A stretch of 64,000 nt of DNA from Serpens sp964410065 (GCA_964410065.1 CAYPFO010000006.1:25950-89949); one strand, 5' to 3'; counted from the stretch's first letter, positions 8,729 to 18,493 are shown. Notes: generated by a model from the sequence alone, not told the origin. Program-made: numbers and translations.

Positions 8729-10327
8729 TCAAAAGCGGGTTCGATACGTCAGGGCAAACACATAGGCCTTTACAGTGGTTTTTATATCCAGATCAGCATA
8801 GGGGTTATAAACCATGTCCAGCAGACCCGAACAGTTAACGTTACAACTGCTGCCTCCCGGAATGGTTTGTTTGCTGACCATGTAATTGAAACCGACATCA
8901 ACCTCGGTCTCCTGATCCCACCGATAGCCCGCCCCCAAGCCATAAAGATCGGCATCTCCCAATGGTGCGAGCGCATCCGCCTTGTTGCCAGGTATCGCCG
9001 ATTTACGCGGCTCATATCCCATGCGCAAGCTCAAGCGATCATTGACATCGTATTGCAGCCCGAAGGCCATACTCCAAACGGACTCATAATCACGAGAAAG
9101 GATGATTGAATTGCGCGTGGCGTTATTAGGTGAAAACACACTGGCCACTTTCAGGAAATCCAGAGGTCGATCAAACTTTAGCTCAAAGTTTTCCCAAGCC
9201 GAATAGTCAGTCCATTTCACGTCCATATTGAACTGCCACTGGCGATGCGGCTTTAGTTTGATACCAGTCGAGAAGTGTGCCGGATAGGTCAAATCCATCG
9301 ACACGTTGCCTTGCTCATAGGCATAAAGGCCATCGGCTGACATGACACTTAACGGTGGCAAGATACCGAATACAGAACTTTTCAATCCCTGCCATAAACC
9401 TTGCCAGTTTTGCGTGTAATCGATGCGATAAGTCCCTTGCATATGCATTTTGGCTTCGCTTTGATACACAGCACCCAAGGCGAACCAGTCTCTTGGTTCC
9501 CACAAAATGCCAAGGTTCCAAGTAGGCGAAAGGGTTTGTTCTAAATCGACTTCCAATTCGGCGAGGTCAGTAAAAGGGCCCAGCTCTCCCCCACACAGGT
9601 TGAGAATAATATCCAGCGGGTTGCTGCCCACTACACACATTGCTTCCTGCACAGCAGCGATCAGGCCAGTGAACATGCCTGGGGCTCGAAGGTCCTGTTT
9701 TAGTGCCAGCGCCTGGTGGGAAAAGCCAATCGACAAGCCAACCGACAGTTCATCGTTCACCTGATAACCCACCGAGGGTGAGAAATACGTGACGCGCTGC
9801 ATAACGACTTCCTTGCCCTGATAACGGCCCGGATCATCGTTATCCCGGGTATAACCTACGGCTTGAGGCGTATAGATATTGGTGGCGAAGGTAAACTTGG
9901 ATCCGGGTGGATTAATGGACAGGCCTGCAAGCGGCGCCACCAGCACAGGAATTTCAGTCGCCCCACCCAATCCAGGCAAATACATGGCCGAACTGGTGGT
10001 TCTGCTCCGACTTCCGGCAATGGGATCCTGGTTATAGCCGAAAAAATTGCTTCCATAATTGGCTGGTGCATCGAACTCAGCGCGAATATCCATACCGCCG
10101 GCAATGATCTTTACAGCCGTTTGCCGACCTTTGAGCTTGGTAAGAGCAGCAGGATTGTAATGCACGGCATCGATGCCGCTGGAATCGGCGGTGATGGCAT
10201 TGCCTAAGGCCATGGCCTTCGGGTTGCCTATTGTCAGGTTCTGAGAAAATTGGGCCTGACTTTGCATTGTCCAGAGCAGAGTCACCCCGGCAATCGCCCG
10301 CGCGAGCGGCGAAATTCGCTTACTCAT
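8729..10327 (-). CDS. OmpP1/FadL/TodX-family outer-membrane transport protein (FilD-like)
   Basis: A 532-residue outer-membrane beta-barrel with a signal peptide ending near QSQA. The N-terminal text GNPKAMALGNA and HYNPAALTKLKG match the FadL hatch region, where the conserved NPA occurs. The remainder alternates like a 14-stranded barrel and ends in TYRTRF with a terminal phenylalanine, the usual Bam recognition signal. FadL proteins pass hydrophobic substrates such as long-chain fatty acids or aromatics. In this cluster it more likely serves the fil-like system, though lipid uptake is possible. It is 18 bp downstream of the FilC-like gene. Confidence 0.85.
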   Translation of the reverse strand: MSKRISPLARAIAGVTLLWTMQSQAQFSQNLTIGNPKAMALGNAITADSSGIDAVHYNPAALTKLKGRQTAVKIIAGGMDIRAEFDAPANYGSNFFGYNQDPIAGSRSRTTSSAMYLPGLGGATEIPVLVAPLAGLSINPPGSKFTFATNIYTPQAVGYTRDNDDPGRYQGKEVVMQRVTYFSPSVGYQVNDELSVGLSIGFSHQALALKQDLRAPGMFTGLIAAVQEAMCVVGSNPLDIILNLCGGELGPFTDLAELEVDLEQTLSPTWNLGILWEPRDWFALGAVYQSEAKMHMQGTYRIDYTQNWQGLWQGLKSSVFGILPPLSVMSADGLYAYEQGNVSMDLTYPAHFSTGIKLKPHRQWQFNMDVKWTDYSAWENFELKFDRPLDFLKVASVFSPNNATRNSIILSRDYESVWSMAFGLQYDVNDRLSLRMGYEPRKSAIPGNKADALAPLGDADLYGLGAGYRWDQETEVDVGFNYMVSKQTIPGGSSCNVNCSGLLDMVYNPYADLDIKTTVKAYVFALTYRTRF

Positions 10328-10345
10328 GAATAGTCCGCCTGCGGG

Positions 10346-11362
10346 TTATTGGGCCTTCAGGCCCTTGATATCCAAGGGCATGGAGATACCCAGCAGGACA
10401 TCGGGTGAATCCTCGGTCATGCCAAACCCGGCGTTGACATTGACGATGCGGTCTGGAGAGGTGCGCAGACCCAGCGAGAAGTTCATAACCGCACTGGTTT
10501 GTTCAGTGCCCTTGCTGCTGCTGTCAATAAATTCGTATTCAGGCTTCAGGTTATGAGCCATCTGATAGGAAGCAGCCAGCGACACATCGTAGGACAGGGC
10601 ATAGGCAAACCCCATACTCAAGGAGAAGGTCGATCCGGGTCTAACTTCTTGCAGCAACCTGCTGCCAAATACTTGATCAACATCTTTTACCGGCAAGTTG
10701 TAGGTATAACCCAAAGAGCCGAACAGAACGACCGGGTCAATCACATAGGACATGTTCGCCCCAAGACCCAGACTGTAATAACCATTACCTGTCGATAAGT
10801 CTTCACCGAGGTTGATGTCGTAGGGGCTTTCGCCGGTAGGGAGACCAACGTTGGCATACAAGGTAGTGACCGGCCGCCCGCGATGAGAATTCCAGGGTTG
10901 CCAGCGCAGACTCGTGGAGATATCACCCAAGCTATAGACATCCAGATCGCGCTCGGTGTCGTATTTGGCTATCAACGGCAGACGCACGCTAAAGGTCAGG
11001 TTATCCCAGACGCCATAGTCGAACGTAAATGAGTTGGTAAAGGTGTGCTGAGCCTCGCTTTGACCAATTACGCTATAAACCGGATTATTTACATCATTAT
11101 TGGCACGAATGGTTTGAATCATCGTATCGCGGGTCAGGGAGTAATCGAAACCGTACGTCAGCGTACGCTCCCCTTTTTTCAACAGGGTGTAACTTTTCTC
11201 CGCCGCTTGGAAAACCTCTTCCAACGCTTTGCCACTATCCGCGTCATCCTCTTTTTTGCTTAAGGCTTCACGTGCCTCATCAACATCCTGCTCGGCCGCC
11301 CACACTGGACCAGCACTGGCTACTATAAAAAAAGCCAGCCACGCAACTCCCCTAACTCCCAT
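10346..11362 (-). CDS. outer-membrane transporter-like barrel (FilC-like)
   Basis: A 338-residue exported protein with a signal peptide ending PVWAA. A short charged, helical stretch (residues about 25-60, EALSKKEDDADSGKALEEVF) is followed by beta-rich sequence typical of the 'transporter' family related to the phenol-degradation meta-pathway barrel (PF13557-like). I chose the ATG at 11362, which has AGGGG upstream; a GTG at 11395 is an alternative start. It lies between the C39 peptidase and the FadL-like gene and is probably co-transcribed with both. Substrate unknown. Confidence 0.75.
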   Translation of the reverse strand: MGVRGVAWLAFFIVASAGPVWAAEQDVDEAREALSKKEDDADSGKALEEVFQAAEKSYTLLKKGERTLTYGFDYSLTRDTMIQTIRANNDVNNPVYSVIGQSEAQHTFTNSFTFDYGVWDNLTFSVRLPLIAKYDTERDLDVYSLGDISTSLRWQPWNSHRGRPVTTLYANVGLPTGESPYDINLGEDLSTGNGYYSLGLGANMSYVIDPVVLFGSLGYTYNLPVKDVDQVFGSRLLQEVRPGSTFSLSMGFAYALSYDVSLAASYQMAHNLKPEYEFIDSSSKGTEQTSAVMNFSLGLRTSPDRIVNVNAGFGMTEDSPDVLLGISMPLDIKGLKAQ

Positions 11363-11429
11363 GGCGCTACCCCTATTATTTTTAGATGCCGACACATCCT
11401 GTGCAGCGGGTGCTTATTGCGGTGGATAA

Positions 11430-12191
11430 TTACTTGCGGCGTATATATTGAATGTCACCGCTCGAGCCAAGCTCGACAGCTTGGTTCTGACTAAATTTCG
11501 CCAGCTGTGGAAACTCACGGAACGCTAGGAGGCTGGTGGTTCGATCATCCACTAGACGCAAATCCCGCTCATCCAATGCCAGCGCATTGATAGACGGCCT
11601 ATCCCCCGGGTAGACAATAAACAATACGTTCTGATCCCATACGGCTTCGAAACGTGCCCGGGTAAAACTGATATTGCCCAAGGCGGGGTCGGCCACAAAC
11701 ACATGGTCATCACGCACATCTCTCACTACGACGAAATGTTTGAAGCCAGCATATTCAATGGGCACGATGGCAGGATGCTCCAGTCCTTCCAAGTCGTCGA
11801 ATTCAGCTCGGAAACCGCCGCTGTCATAGCCCAGTGCTGCCACGAAACGTTTCATATCCAGCAAGGAAAAACCACGGCGCTCGGCAATTTTTTCTGCCTC
11901 ACCGTAGTGCAGCAAACCTTCCATGACCTGGCGCTCTTCCAAGTTGCGCCCCAGGTAATAATCCAGAAGCGTCGTCAGGGCGGCCGAGCCGCAGCTGTAG
12001 TCATAGGCCTGACGAATCACATTGCGAAACTGCAATTGATTCATTGGCTCCAGCACCACGCTTTCGCGCAATTGCCCTGCAGGCGTAAGTCCGTAGGTCA
12101 GATTGACCGTACCCTCGCGGACCGGCTTGGTATCCACTGTCTCGGTAAAACCGACAACGGCCAGCAAGCTGCCCAATAAAATCTCGATCAT
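11430..12191 (-). CDS. C39-family cysteine peptidase of the fil-like cluster
   Basis: A 253-residue papain-like C39 peptidase. The catalytic cysteine is in AYDYSCGSAAL (C67), the histidine in GFKHFVVV (H152) and the aspartate in VADPALG (D168), so the triad looks complete. A short hydrophobic N-terminus (IEILLGSLLAVVGF) suggests export or membrane anchoring. C39 domains cleave after double-glycine leaders when fused to ABC exporters; this one stands alone, so the substrate is open. The adjacent small exported protein carries TGQDG near its N-terminus, but whether it is a substrate is speculation. Confidence 0.85.
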   Translation of the reverse strand: MIEILLGSLLAVVGFTETVDTKPVREGTVNLTYGLTPAGQLRESVVLEPMNQLQFRNVIRQAYDYSCGSAALTTLLDYYLGRNLEERQVMEGLLHYGEAEKIAERRGFSLLDMKRFVAALGYDSGGFRAEFDDLEGLEHPAIVPIEYAGFKHFVVVRDVRDDHVFVADPALGNISFTRARFEAVWDQNVLFIVYPGDRPSINALALDERDLRLVDDRTTSLLAFREFPQLAKFSQNQAVELGSSGDIQYIRRK

Positions 12192-12222
12192 CTTTGCTGT
12201 GCACTCCCTTACCTGAGGAAGC

Positions 12223-12248
12223 GATCTACCAGCCAGAGCCGGTAGATC
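12223..12248. repeat. intra-operon hairpin between exported protein and C39 peptidase genes
   Basis: Arms GATCTACC (12223-12230) and GGTAGATC (12241-12248) enclose a 10-nt loop, with no T run on either strand. The position just downstream of a small exported-protein gene fits a 3'-end stabiliser or attenuator that sets unequal expression in the operon (inference). Confidence 0.55.
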
Positions 12249-12274
12249 ACCTTAAGCCTCAAGCCAACTGGTGC

Positions 12275-12715
12275 TTAGTGACCCCAGATCTTGATGGTGG
12301 TACCGGCCATGTTCTGGTCGATGATTGCCAGGGAGCCAATGCTGGCTGCAGTGGTGTCACCGACCTTGATGGCGGCAATTTCGATCTGACCGGTCATTTC
12401 CGGCAGGGAGATTTGCAGCTGCTGAGTATCGGTACCGGCGATATCAGTGGTAACCACGTCGATCATCAGCGGGTTGGCATCGGAAATGTTGAAGCCAGTG
12501 AAGGTGATACCTTCCAGGCGCAGGCTGCCGCCGTTGGTATCGTTATCGGTGTACACAATGGCGCCGATGCTGCCTTCGAAGTTACCGGACAGGCTGATAC
12601 CGTCCTGACCGGTCACGCTTGCCAGGGCGTTGTCATCCATGGCCTTGAGGTCGGCCTGAGCCATGAACGGAGCGGCCAGAAACGCTGCAGCCAGAGCCAG
12701 TTGGTTCAATTTCAT
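12275..12715 (-). CDS. small exported DUF6160/FilA-like protein
   Basis: A 146-residue secreted protein with a signal peptide (MKLNQLALAAAFLAAPFMAQA). The mature N-terminus has the D-x-x-LASVTGQDGISL signature shared by FilA/DUF6160-like proteins. The rest is rich in G, T, I and D and predicted to be beta-strand, with almost no lysine or aromatic residues, as in surface-exposed structural proteins. The ATG at 12715 has GGAG at good spacing. It is the first gene of the fil-like cluster and probably its most highly expressed product; a hairpin follows it. A pilin-like or adhesin role is inferred from family naming only. Confidence 0.7.
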   Translation of the reverse strand: MKLNQLALAAAFLAAPFMAQADLKAMDDNALASVTGQDGISLSGNFEGSIGAIVYTDNDTNGGSLRLEGITFTGFNISDANPLMIDVVTTDIAGTDTQQLQISLPEMTGQIEIAAIKVGDTTAASIGSLAIIDQNMAGTTIKIWGH

Positions 12716-12868
12716 TCTTGTTATCTCCACAGTTCACAGATGGGGTTATCCATAGACACTGCCGCGACACCTGCCTCGACAGTAGGACCCCTCACCGCCC
12801 CGTACTGCATCTTCCTTGGTGGGGCGGAAAGCGCTGAGCTCGTCCTGCGAACAAAACTAGTGGGGGTT

Positions 12869-12885
12869 GGGCTGGCTGCCAGCCC
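12869..12885. repeat. 17-nt palindrome upstream of fil-like cluster
   Basis: GGGCTGGC and GCCAGCCC flank a single central T. It lies between the stop of the LuxR regulator (12917) and the start of the exported-protein gene (12715). No T run follows on the minus strand, so a regulatory site for the fil-like promoter is at least as likely as a terminator. Confidence 0.45.
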
Positions 12886-12916
12886 ATCCAAGGGATGGCG
12901 GCCCTATTGATGAGTC

Positions 12917-15634
12917 TCAGGCTTCGCTGAGCAAGCCGAGGCTTTTGCCCTTTAGCACGGCCTGGGTGCGGCTGCGCACGCCGAACTTGGCAAACAAATT
13001 GTGCAGATGCCACTTGATGGTGGCTTCGGAGAGATGGATGGCCTGGGCGATGTCACGGTTCGACAATCCCGCCGCCACCAGCCGCAAGATTTCTCGTTCT
13101 CGATGGCTTACGTCTTGATTTTCATCGATTTTCAGCGGGTCAACGGCCAGCCGGCGACATTGCTCGCGCAGCATTTCACCCAGCATCTGCCAGGCCTCGG
13201 CGCGCGGCTCACGGGCTTGCCAGGCATTCCAGAGTGGCAACAGCCACAACGCATCGTCGAGGAATATTCTCCGGTAACCACGAGCCCAGGCGTCCTGAAC
13301 GGTTTGGCGCAGCAATGAGAAAGCCTTATCGCTGTTACCTTTGCGCCAATACGCTACACAGAGTAACAACGACAAGCGCAAGCGCCGGTCACACAGGTGA
13401 GCAGCCGTTTGTATCGCCAGAATGCTTTCAAGGGCCATCTGCGCCTTGTCTGGGCGCTGTTCGGTCAATGCCAGACGAGCTTGCGCCATCGCCAGGGCCG
13501 CAACGGCATCCGGATATCGGTCGGGGTCGAGCTTGTCCAGTTGCCGCTCCAGCTGGAGACAGGCACGAGACGCCTCGTTGGGTCGGCGCATCCATAACAA
13601 AAATTGCACCTTGCAGCCCATCGCCAGGGCAAAGACTCGCTGGTAGCCGGGGCCATGCAGGCCCTCCAGCCATTCATCAAGATCGGCCAGCCCCTGCTCG
13701 GCTTCCCCTGCATAAAAACGCGCCTTGGCCATGACCAGGCGTGCGCGATTGACCAGCTCGACCGGGGTTGCCACATCACGCCAGGTGGTCGCCCGGGGAA
13801 GCTCGGCAAGAATGGCTGCATGCCGGTCTTGCTCATACAGCAAGTCGGAGTACGCCAACGCCAAAGGCCCCCCCACCCTACTGTGCCGCCCGAATACCTG
13901 ATCCACGCGTGTTCGCGCGGCTTCGGCGAGCGAACGGCCACGCTCCAGCTCGCCGTTTTCCTTGCAAATCAAGGATTCGATCAGGCTGATCATGACGCTC
14001 AGGTATTCACTGTCTACGTCCTTGAGATGGGAACGTGCACCGGCAATGGATTTGGCCGCTTCTGCAAAGTCGCCCAGCAACGCATAAGCCGCTGCTTGCA
14101 CGCAAAACAGGCTCGCACGGAAGAAAGGCTGGCCGTCTCGTACTACTCCCAACCAATGGCGCGCCACTTTCAGGGAGTTCTCCAGCTTGTCCTGATAGAG
14201 CAGGATCAGGGCTTTAAGCACCTGAGCCGCGCCAAGCAGTTCGGCGAGCCCGGCATGCATCGTCTTGCCCTGCCCCTGCAACAATCGACTACTCACGTCT
14301 TCGATCAGAGCCTCGGCTTCGGCAAATTTTTGCTCGAACGCCAACTGCCAGGCATAAAAAAGCTGGAATACTGTGTGCTCGCGGATTTGCTCGGCCGGCA
14401 CGCGCTTGAGCATGGCCAAGACACTGTAAACCCGATTGCCCGTTACCAGGCGGATGCCCTGACGTTCCAGCAAGTCGGCTGCAAAGGTAAAATCCCGGGC
14501 ACGCAGCGCGTAACCAATGGCACGGTCGGCATATCCTTGACTCTCACTCCAGCGAGCTGCCGCGAGCAGCAACGCCGTCGGCTCACCCTGCCTGACCAAA
14601 CGCCCTTGAAGAAACTCGGTAAACAAATGGTGATAACGAAACCACTCCCCCTGGGCGTCAAGCGGAATCACGAATAATTGCTCGGCCTGCAATCGCTTGA
14701 GCATGGTGCGACCATTGTCGTGCCCAGTCAGGGTATTGCAGAGATCGGCGCAAAATTCATCGAGAATCGAGGTCTGTTCAAGAAACCAGCGCACATCCGC
14801 AGGCAATCCTTCCACTACATCTTCTGTCAGGTAGTCGGCGATATCACGCTCGGTACCCGAGAGTTCGACAAGGAACTGACGGCGGTCCGGATGACGGGCC
14901 AGCGCCAGGCTGGCCAGATGGAGCGCAGTGATCCAGCCTTCTGTGCGCTTGTGCAGCAGTGCCAGCTCTTCATCGCCCAACTCCTGCCGGCGGATGCGCC
15001 GAAAATAATCGGCGGTTTCCTGGCGGTTCAAACGCAGGTCTTCGGCTTTGAGCCAATAGACCCGTTGCGACAAGCCTGGCGCGTTCAGATATTGCGGGTT
15101 GAAGCGGGTGCTGCTGATCAGGTGGATCCGCTCAGGAAGATTACGTAGCAGATACGCCACCCCCTGACCGAAGCCCGGATGACGAATGCGATGTACGTCG
15201 TCCAGAATTAGATAAATAGGCGCTTCCACCCGGCGCAGATCGGTTATGAAAGCTTCCAGCAAGGCCTCCATCGGCCAGGTCAGACCATCGCGAAGCAACC
15301 CGGCGGTATTGGCCCCGAAGCCAGGTAATACCGATTCTACAGCGGTCAGCAAGTACTCCAGCAGGCGCTGCGGCTCGCTGTCGCCATCATCGCAGGACAG
15401 CCAGGCAACGTTGTGCCCGGTTGCCTGCAAGCGCTGGCGGAGTTGACTGAGCACGGTGCTTTTTCCATACCCCGCCGGCGCACTGAGCACCAGCAAGGGA
15501 AACTGTCGCGCCTGGAATAGACGATCAATCAGAACCTCGCGGGACAGCAGCGAGTGCCCTTCCAGTTCGACGGGAAACAACTTGGTGCGCAACAAGGGCA
15601 GGCGAAGTGACTGTGCAGAGATCGGGCTAGTCAT
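12917..15634 (-). CDS. MalT-like LuxR-family regulator (distal of tandem pair)
   Basis: A 905-residue STAND-type regulator. The Walker A APAGYGKST is at residues 52-60 and Walker B LILDDVH at 142-148. A long helical TPR-like middle follows, then a C-terminal LuxR helix-turn-helix (EREILRLVAAGLSNRDIAQAIHLSEATIKWHLHNLFAKF) near residues 840-890. Such proteins switch on transcription after ATP and inducer binding. It begins inside the stop codon of the preceding regulator (ATGA), so the two are translationally coupled. Its position directly upstream of the fil-like genes, on the same strand, suggests that cluster as a target (inference). Confidence 0.9.
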   Translation of the reverse strand: MTSPISAQSLRLPLLRTKLFPVELEGHSLLSREVLIDRLFQARQFPLLVLSAPAGYGKSTVLSQLRQRLQATGHNVAWLSCDDGDSEPQRLLEYLLTAVESVLPGFGANTAGLLRDGLTWPMEALLEAFITDLRRVEAPIYLILDDVHRIRHPGFGQGVAYLLRNLPERIHLISSTRFNPQYLNAPGLSQRVYWLKAEDLRLNRQETADYFRRIRRQELGDEELALLHKRTEGWITALHLASLALARHPDRRQFLVELSGTERDIADYLTEDVVEGLPADVRWFLEQTSILDEFCADLCNTLTGHDNGRTMLKRLQAEQLFVIPLDAQGEWFRYHHLFTEFLQGRLVRQGEPTALLLAAARWSESQGYADRAIGYALRARDFTFAADLLERQGIRLVTGNRVYSVLAMLKRVPAEQIREHTVFQLFYAWQLAFEQKFAEAEALIEDVSSRLLQGQGKTMHAGLAELLGAAQVLKALILLYQDKLENSLKVARHWLGVVRDGQPFFRASLFCVQAAAYALLGDFAEAAKSIAGARSHLKDVDSEYLSVMISLIESLICKENGELERGRSLAEAARTRVDQVFGRHSRVGGPLALAYSDLLYEQDRHAAILAELPRATTWRDVATPVELVNRARLVMAKARFYAGEAEQGLADLDEWLEGLHGPGYQRVFALAMGCKVQFLLWMRRPNEASRACLQLERQLDKLDPDRYPDAVAALAMAQARLALTEQRPDKAQMALESILAIQTAAHLCDRRLRLSLLLCVAYWRKGNSDKAFSLLRQTVQDAWARGYRRIFLDDALWLLPLWNAWQAREPRAEAWQMLGEMLREQCRRLAVDPLKIDENQDVSHREREILRLVAAGLSNRDIAQAIHLSEATIKWHLHNLFAKFGVRSRTQAVLKGKSLGLLSEA

Positions 15635-18336
15635 GATTCGAGCATCTCCAGCTCGCGGGCACGGCGAATGGCCTGGGTGCGATTGCGTACCTTGAGCTTT
15701 GCGTAGATGTTATGCAGGTGCCATTTGACCGTGCCCAGGGCCAGCGACAGTTGCTGACCTATTTCTTCATTGGACATACCCCTGGCCGCAAGACACATCA
15801 CATCGAGCTCCCGGGCGGTCAATCCCTCGCTGGGTGCTTCCTGAGCAACCGGCGCCTGACCGTCCGGCCAAAAGCCCAGCAAGTCGCGTAGAAAGCCTTG
15901 CAGCGCCGGGTGCCTTTCTGCAGATTCCAGCTGCAGCAGCATGCCCCGGACGGCGTGCCCTTCCTCGATGAATATACTGCGCAAGCCTTCGCGCTCAGCC
16001 GTCATCAACACTTGCACCAACAGGCTTTGCGCCCTCTCCTGATAGCCCAGACGCTGGTAACTGAGCGCAGCCAGTACATCCAGACGCAGATGCTGCAAGC
16101 CATGCCAGCCTTTCTGCAGCTGCCCTCGCAACTGGGCAACTTCATGCAGCGCTTCGCTGTATTTTCCCCGTTTCAGAAACAGGCGGATACGACTCAAACC
16201 CAGGCAAAAAGTCACCGGATTGAAGGTCCGTTGCGCATAACTGGCTGCCAACCGGCTCCAGTCGACGCTTTTCAATCGCTGTTCGGCCCGCTTGGTGGCG
16301 TCTTCTCCTGGCTCTTGCACGACCAAGGCAATCTCCTCTGCGACCGCCTGCGCATAGAAGCGCCAGGACTGGTTGCGCGAGGCCAGGTTCTGCATTGTGG
16401 CCAAACTGGCCTGTGCTTCCTTGGTGTGTCCCTGGGTGCGTTGCAATCGCGCCAGGCATAACAGCCCCTGGGCATACAGATCAATCGGATTGATCACGTC
16501 CACATGCTTCAGCGCCCAGTGCAACCGCTCTTCCAGGCCGTCGAAACGCCCCTGGTGATAGGCGATCAAACAGGCACTGATGACGGGCAGAACCATCGCC
16601 GGACTGGTCTCGCCAAACCCTGGGGCCATGCGCGCACGCAATTGTTCCGACAACTGCTGCGCCTGACGCAGCTGACCCTGCTCCAGGGCCAACAGCACCT
16701 CGACGTTGCCGAGTTGCATATCGAGATAGCGGCCTTCCAGGAAGTGGTTGCGCTGCTGGGCCAGCGCCAGTAACCGACGTGCCTGCTCGGGCTGGCCCAG
16801 CATCACCAGAGCCAGCGCACCGATCACCAGCATCGCCACTTCGAGGAAGGCGGCATGCTGGCCCAGCTGGGCTTCAATTTTTCGGGCCAGGCTGACGCAG
16901 ACGTCCAGGTCATCCTTTTGCAGGGCCAGCATGGACTTGACCGCCAAGGCGGCCAGATAGCCTTCGCGCAGGGGAACATCCACCTCGCCGGACCAGCGTG
17001 ACAACAATTCATCGAGCAAACGATTGGCTTCAGGCAAAGCCTGCTTGGCCGCCTTATCCCAGACATCGGCCAGTATCAACACCGGGTAACGCTGGGCAAT
17101 CGCATCGGGAATCTGCAAACGCCAACGGTACAAACGGTTGAGCTGTCCCCGGTTGATCAGCTCCAGACCGTAGCCATCCACCAGCGCGGCCAGCATCTCC
17201 GGGTCCTCGGCCAGGCTGGCATGTTCAATCGCCAGGTTCTGCATACGATGGTTGGTGAACCAGAGGGATGCATTGAAATGCAGCTGCTTGAATCGTTCGG
17301 GGCTCTTCTTCCGCAGCCGGTTACGCAGAAAATCGGCGAACAGATGATGGAAGCGATACCACTGCCGTTCGCGGTCCAGCGGCACGAGGAACAACTGCCG
17401 CACCTCCAGGCTTTCCAACAATACCTGGCCATCGTCACGGCCGGTCAAGGCATTGGCCAGCTCACCGCTCAGTTGGCTGGTCACACTCAACGCCAGCAAC
17501 ACATCTTGCAGCTCGGTCGAGAGCTGTTCGAAGACCGAACACAGCAAGTAGTCGCCCACTGCGGTCTGGTCGCCGGCCGGGATGGTCTGTAGGCCGCTGC
17601 CCTGTGGTTGATGGCTCAGCCACAGGCTGGCCAACTGCACACCGATCATCCAGCCTTCGGTCTGTGCATACAGCGCTTCCACACCTGCCTCATCCAACCG
17701 CAGACCCCGATAGCGCAAGTAGTCGCGGGCCTCGTTCGGGTCGAGACGCAGTTCATCCGGGCCGATATCCAGCAATAGTCCCTTGGCTCTCAGCGTGGCC
17801 AGGCTCAGGGCCGGCTGTGTGCGTGCGCCGATTGCCAGCGTAAAGCCACGGGGCGCTAGCAAGATCAGGCGTCCCAATGCGGCGAGCAATTCCTTATCGC
17901 TCACCTGGAAATCATCCAGCACCACCAACAGGGGTTGGGTTAGCCGAGTCAGATCGACCAGCATGCTCTCCACCACCACCGTTACCGGGGTACTCATCGT
18001 GTTGCACAAGTAAGCCAGCGCGTCCTCGCCAAATCCGGGCAGTACGGTTCGCAACGCCTTGATCAGGCGCATGAGGAAACGCGCGGGATCATCATCCCCG
18101 GCGCCCAAAGCCAACCAGGCACAGCTGCTACCCGATCGCTGGGCCATGACCAACTCGCCCAACGCGGTGCTCTTGCCGAAGCCAGCCGGCGCGCACAGCA
18201 AAATCAGCCGCGCCCGGGGATTGGCGGCAAACAAAGCCTGAATACGCGGTCGCGGTAAATAACCGGCCGACGTAGGCGGGGGCAGCAGCGTGGGGCGCGC
18301 AAGGCCTCCTGCAACCGAGCCTGAGACAACATCCAT
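15631..18336 (-). CDS. MalT-like LuxR-family regulator (proximal of tandem pair)
   Basis: A 901-residue paralogue of its neighbour with the same plan. Walker A APAGFGKST is at residues 49-57, followed by a VVLDDFQ Walker B, TPR-like repeats, and a C-terminal LuxR HTH (ARELDVMCLAARGMSNEEIGQQLSLALGTVKWHLHNIYAKL). Sequence identity to the second copy is only partial, so they are old duplicates. The ATG at 18336 has an AAAGGGG ribosome site. A perfect 14-bp palindrome lies about 32 bp upstream. It is divergent from pabB, with a 157-bp shared intergenic region. Confidence 0.9.
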   Translation of the reverse strand: MDVVSGSVAGGLARPTLLPPPTSAGYLPRPRIQALFAANPRARLILLCAPAGFGKSTALGELVMAQRSGSSCAWLALGAGDDDPARFLMRLIKALRTVLPGFGEDALAYLCNTMSTPVTVVVESMLVDLTRLTQPLLVVLDDFQVSDKELLAALGRLILLAPRGFTLAIGARTQPALSLATLRAKGLLLDIGPDELRLDPNEARDYLRYRGLRLDEAGVEALYAQTEGWMIGVQLASLWLSHQPQGSGLQTIPAGDQTAVGDYLLCSVFEQLSTELQDVLLALSVTSQLSGELANALTGRDDGQVLLESLEVRQLFLVPLDRERQWYRFHHLFADFLRNRLRKKSPERFKQLHFNASLWFTNHRMQNLAIEHASLAEDPEMLAALVDGYGLELINRGQLNRLYRWRLQIPDAIAQRYPVLILADVWDKAAKQALPEANRLLDELLSRWSGEVDVPLREGYLAALAVKSMLALQKDDLDVCVSLARKIEAQLGQHAAFLEVAMLVIGALALVMLGQPEQARRLLALAQQRNHFLEGRYLDMQLGNVEVLLALEQGQLRQAQQLSEQLRARMAPGFGETSPAMVLPVISACLIAYHQGRFDGLEERLHWALKHVDVINPIDLYAQGLLCLARLQRTQGHTKEAQASLATMQNLASRNQSWRFYAQAVAEEIALVVQEPGEDATKRAEQRLKSVDWSRLAASYAQRTFNPVTFCLGLSRIRLFLKRGKYSEALHEVAQLRGQLQKGWHGLQHLRLDVLAALSYQRLGYQERAQSLLVQVLMTAEREGLRSIFIEEGHAVRGMLLQLESAERHPALQGFLRDLLGFWPDGQAPVAQEAPSEGLTARELDVMCLAARGMSNEEIGQQLSLALGTVKWHLHNIYAKLKVRNRTQAIRRARELEMLES

Positions 18337-18367
18337 GATAAAACCCCTTTATATTTATCGTTATGCC

Positions 18368-18381
18368 CGGATTCGAATCCG
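18368..18381. promoter_or_regulatory. 14-bp perfect palindrome upstream of LuxR pair
   Basis: CGGATTCGAATCCG reads the same on both strands. It lies 32 bp before the first regulator's start codon and within the pabB divergent region, so it is a candidate operator for either gene. Confidence 0.5.
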
Positions 18382-18493
18382 CAGGGTGTCCACATATTTA
18401 CCAGCCCCGCCGGAAGGGGGCAAATCTGGCAGGACTCTAGGCTGAACCAGCCTTACGGAATACAATCGCCTTCACATAAACAGACGGTTTCCG

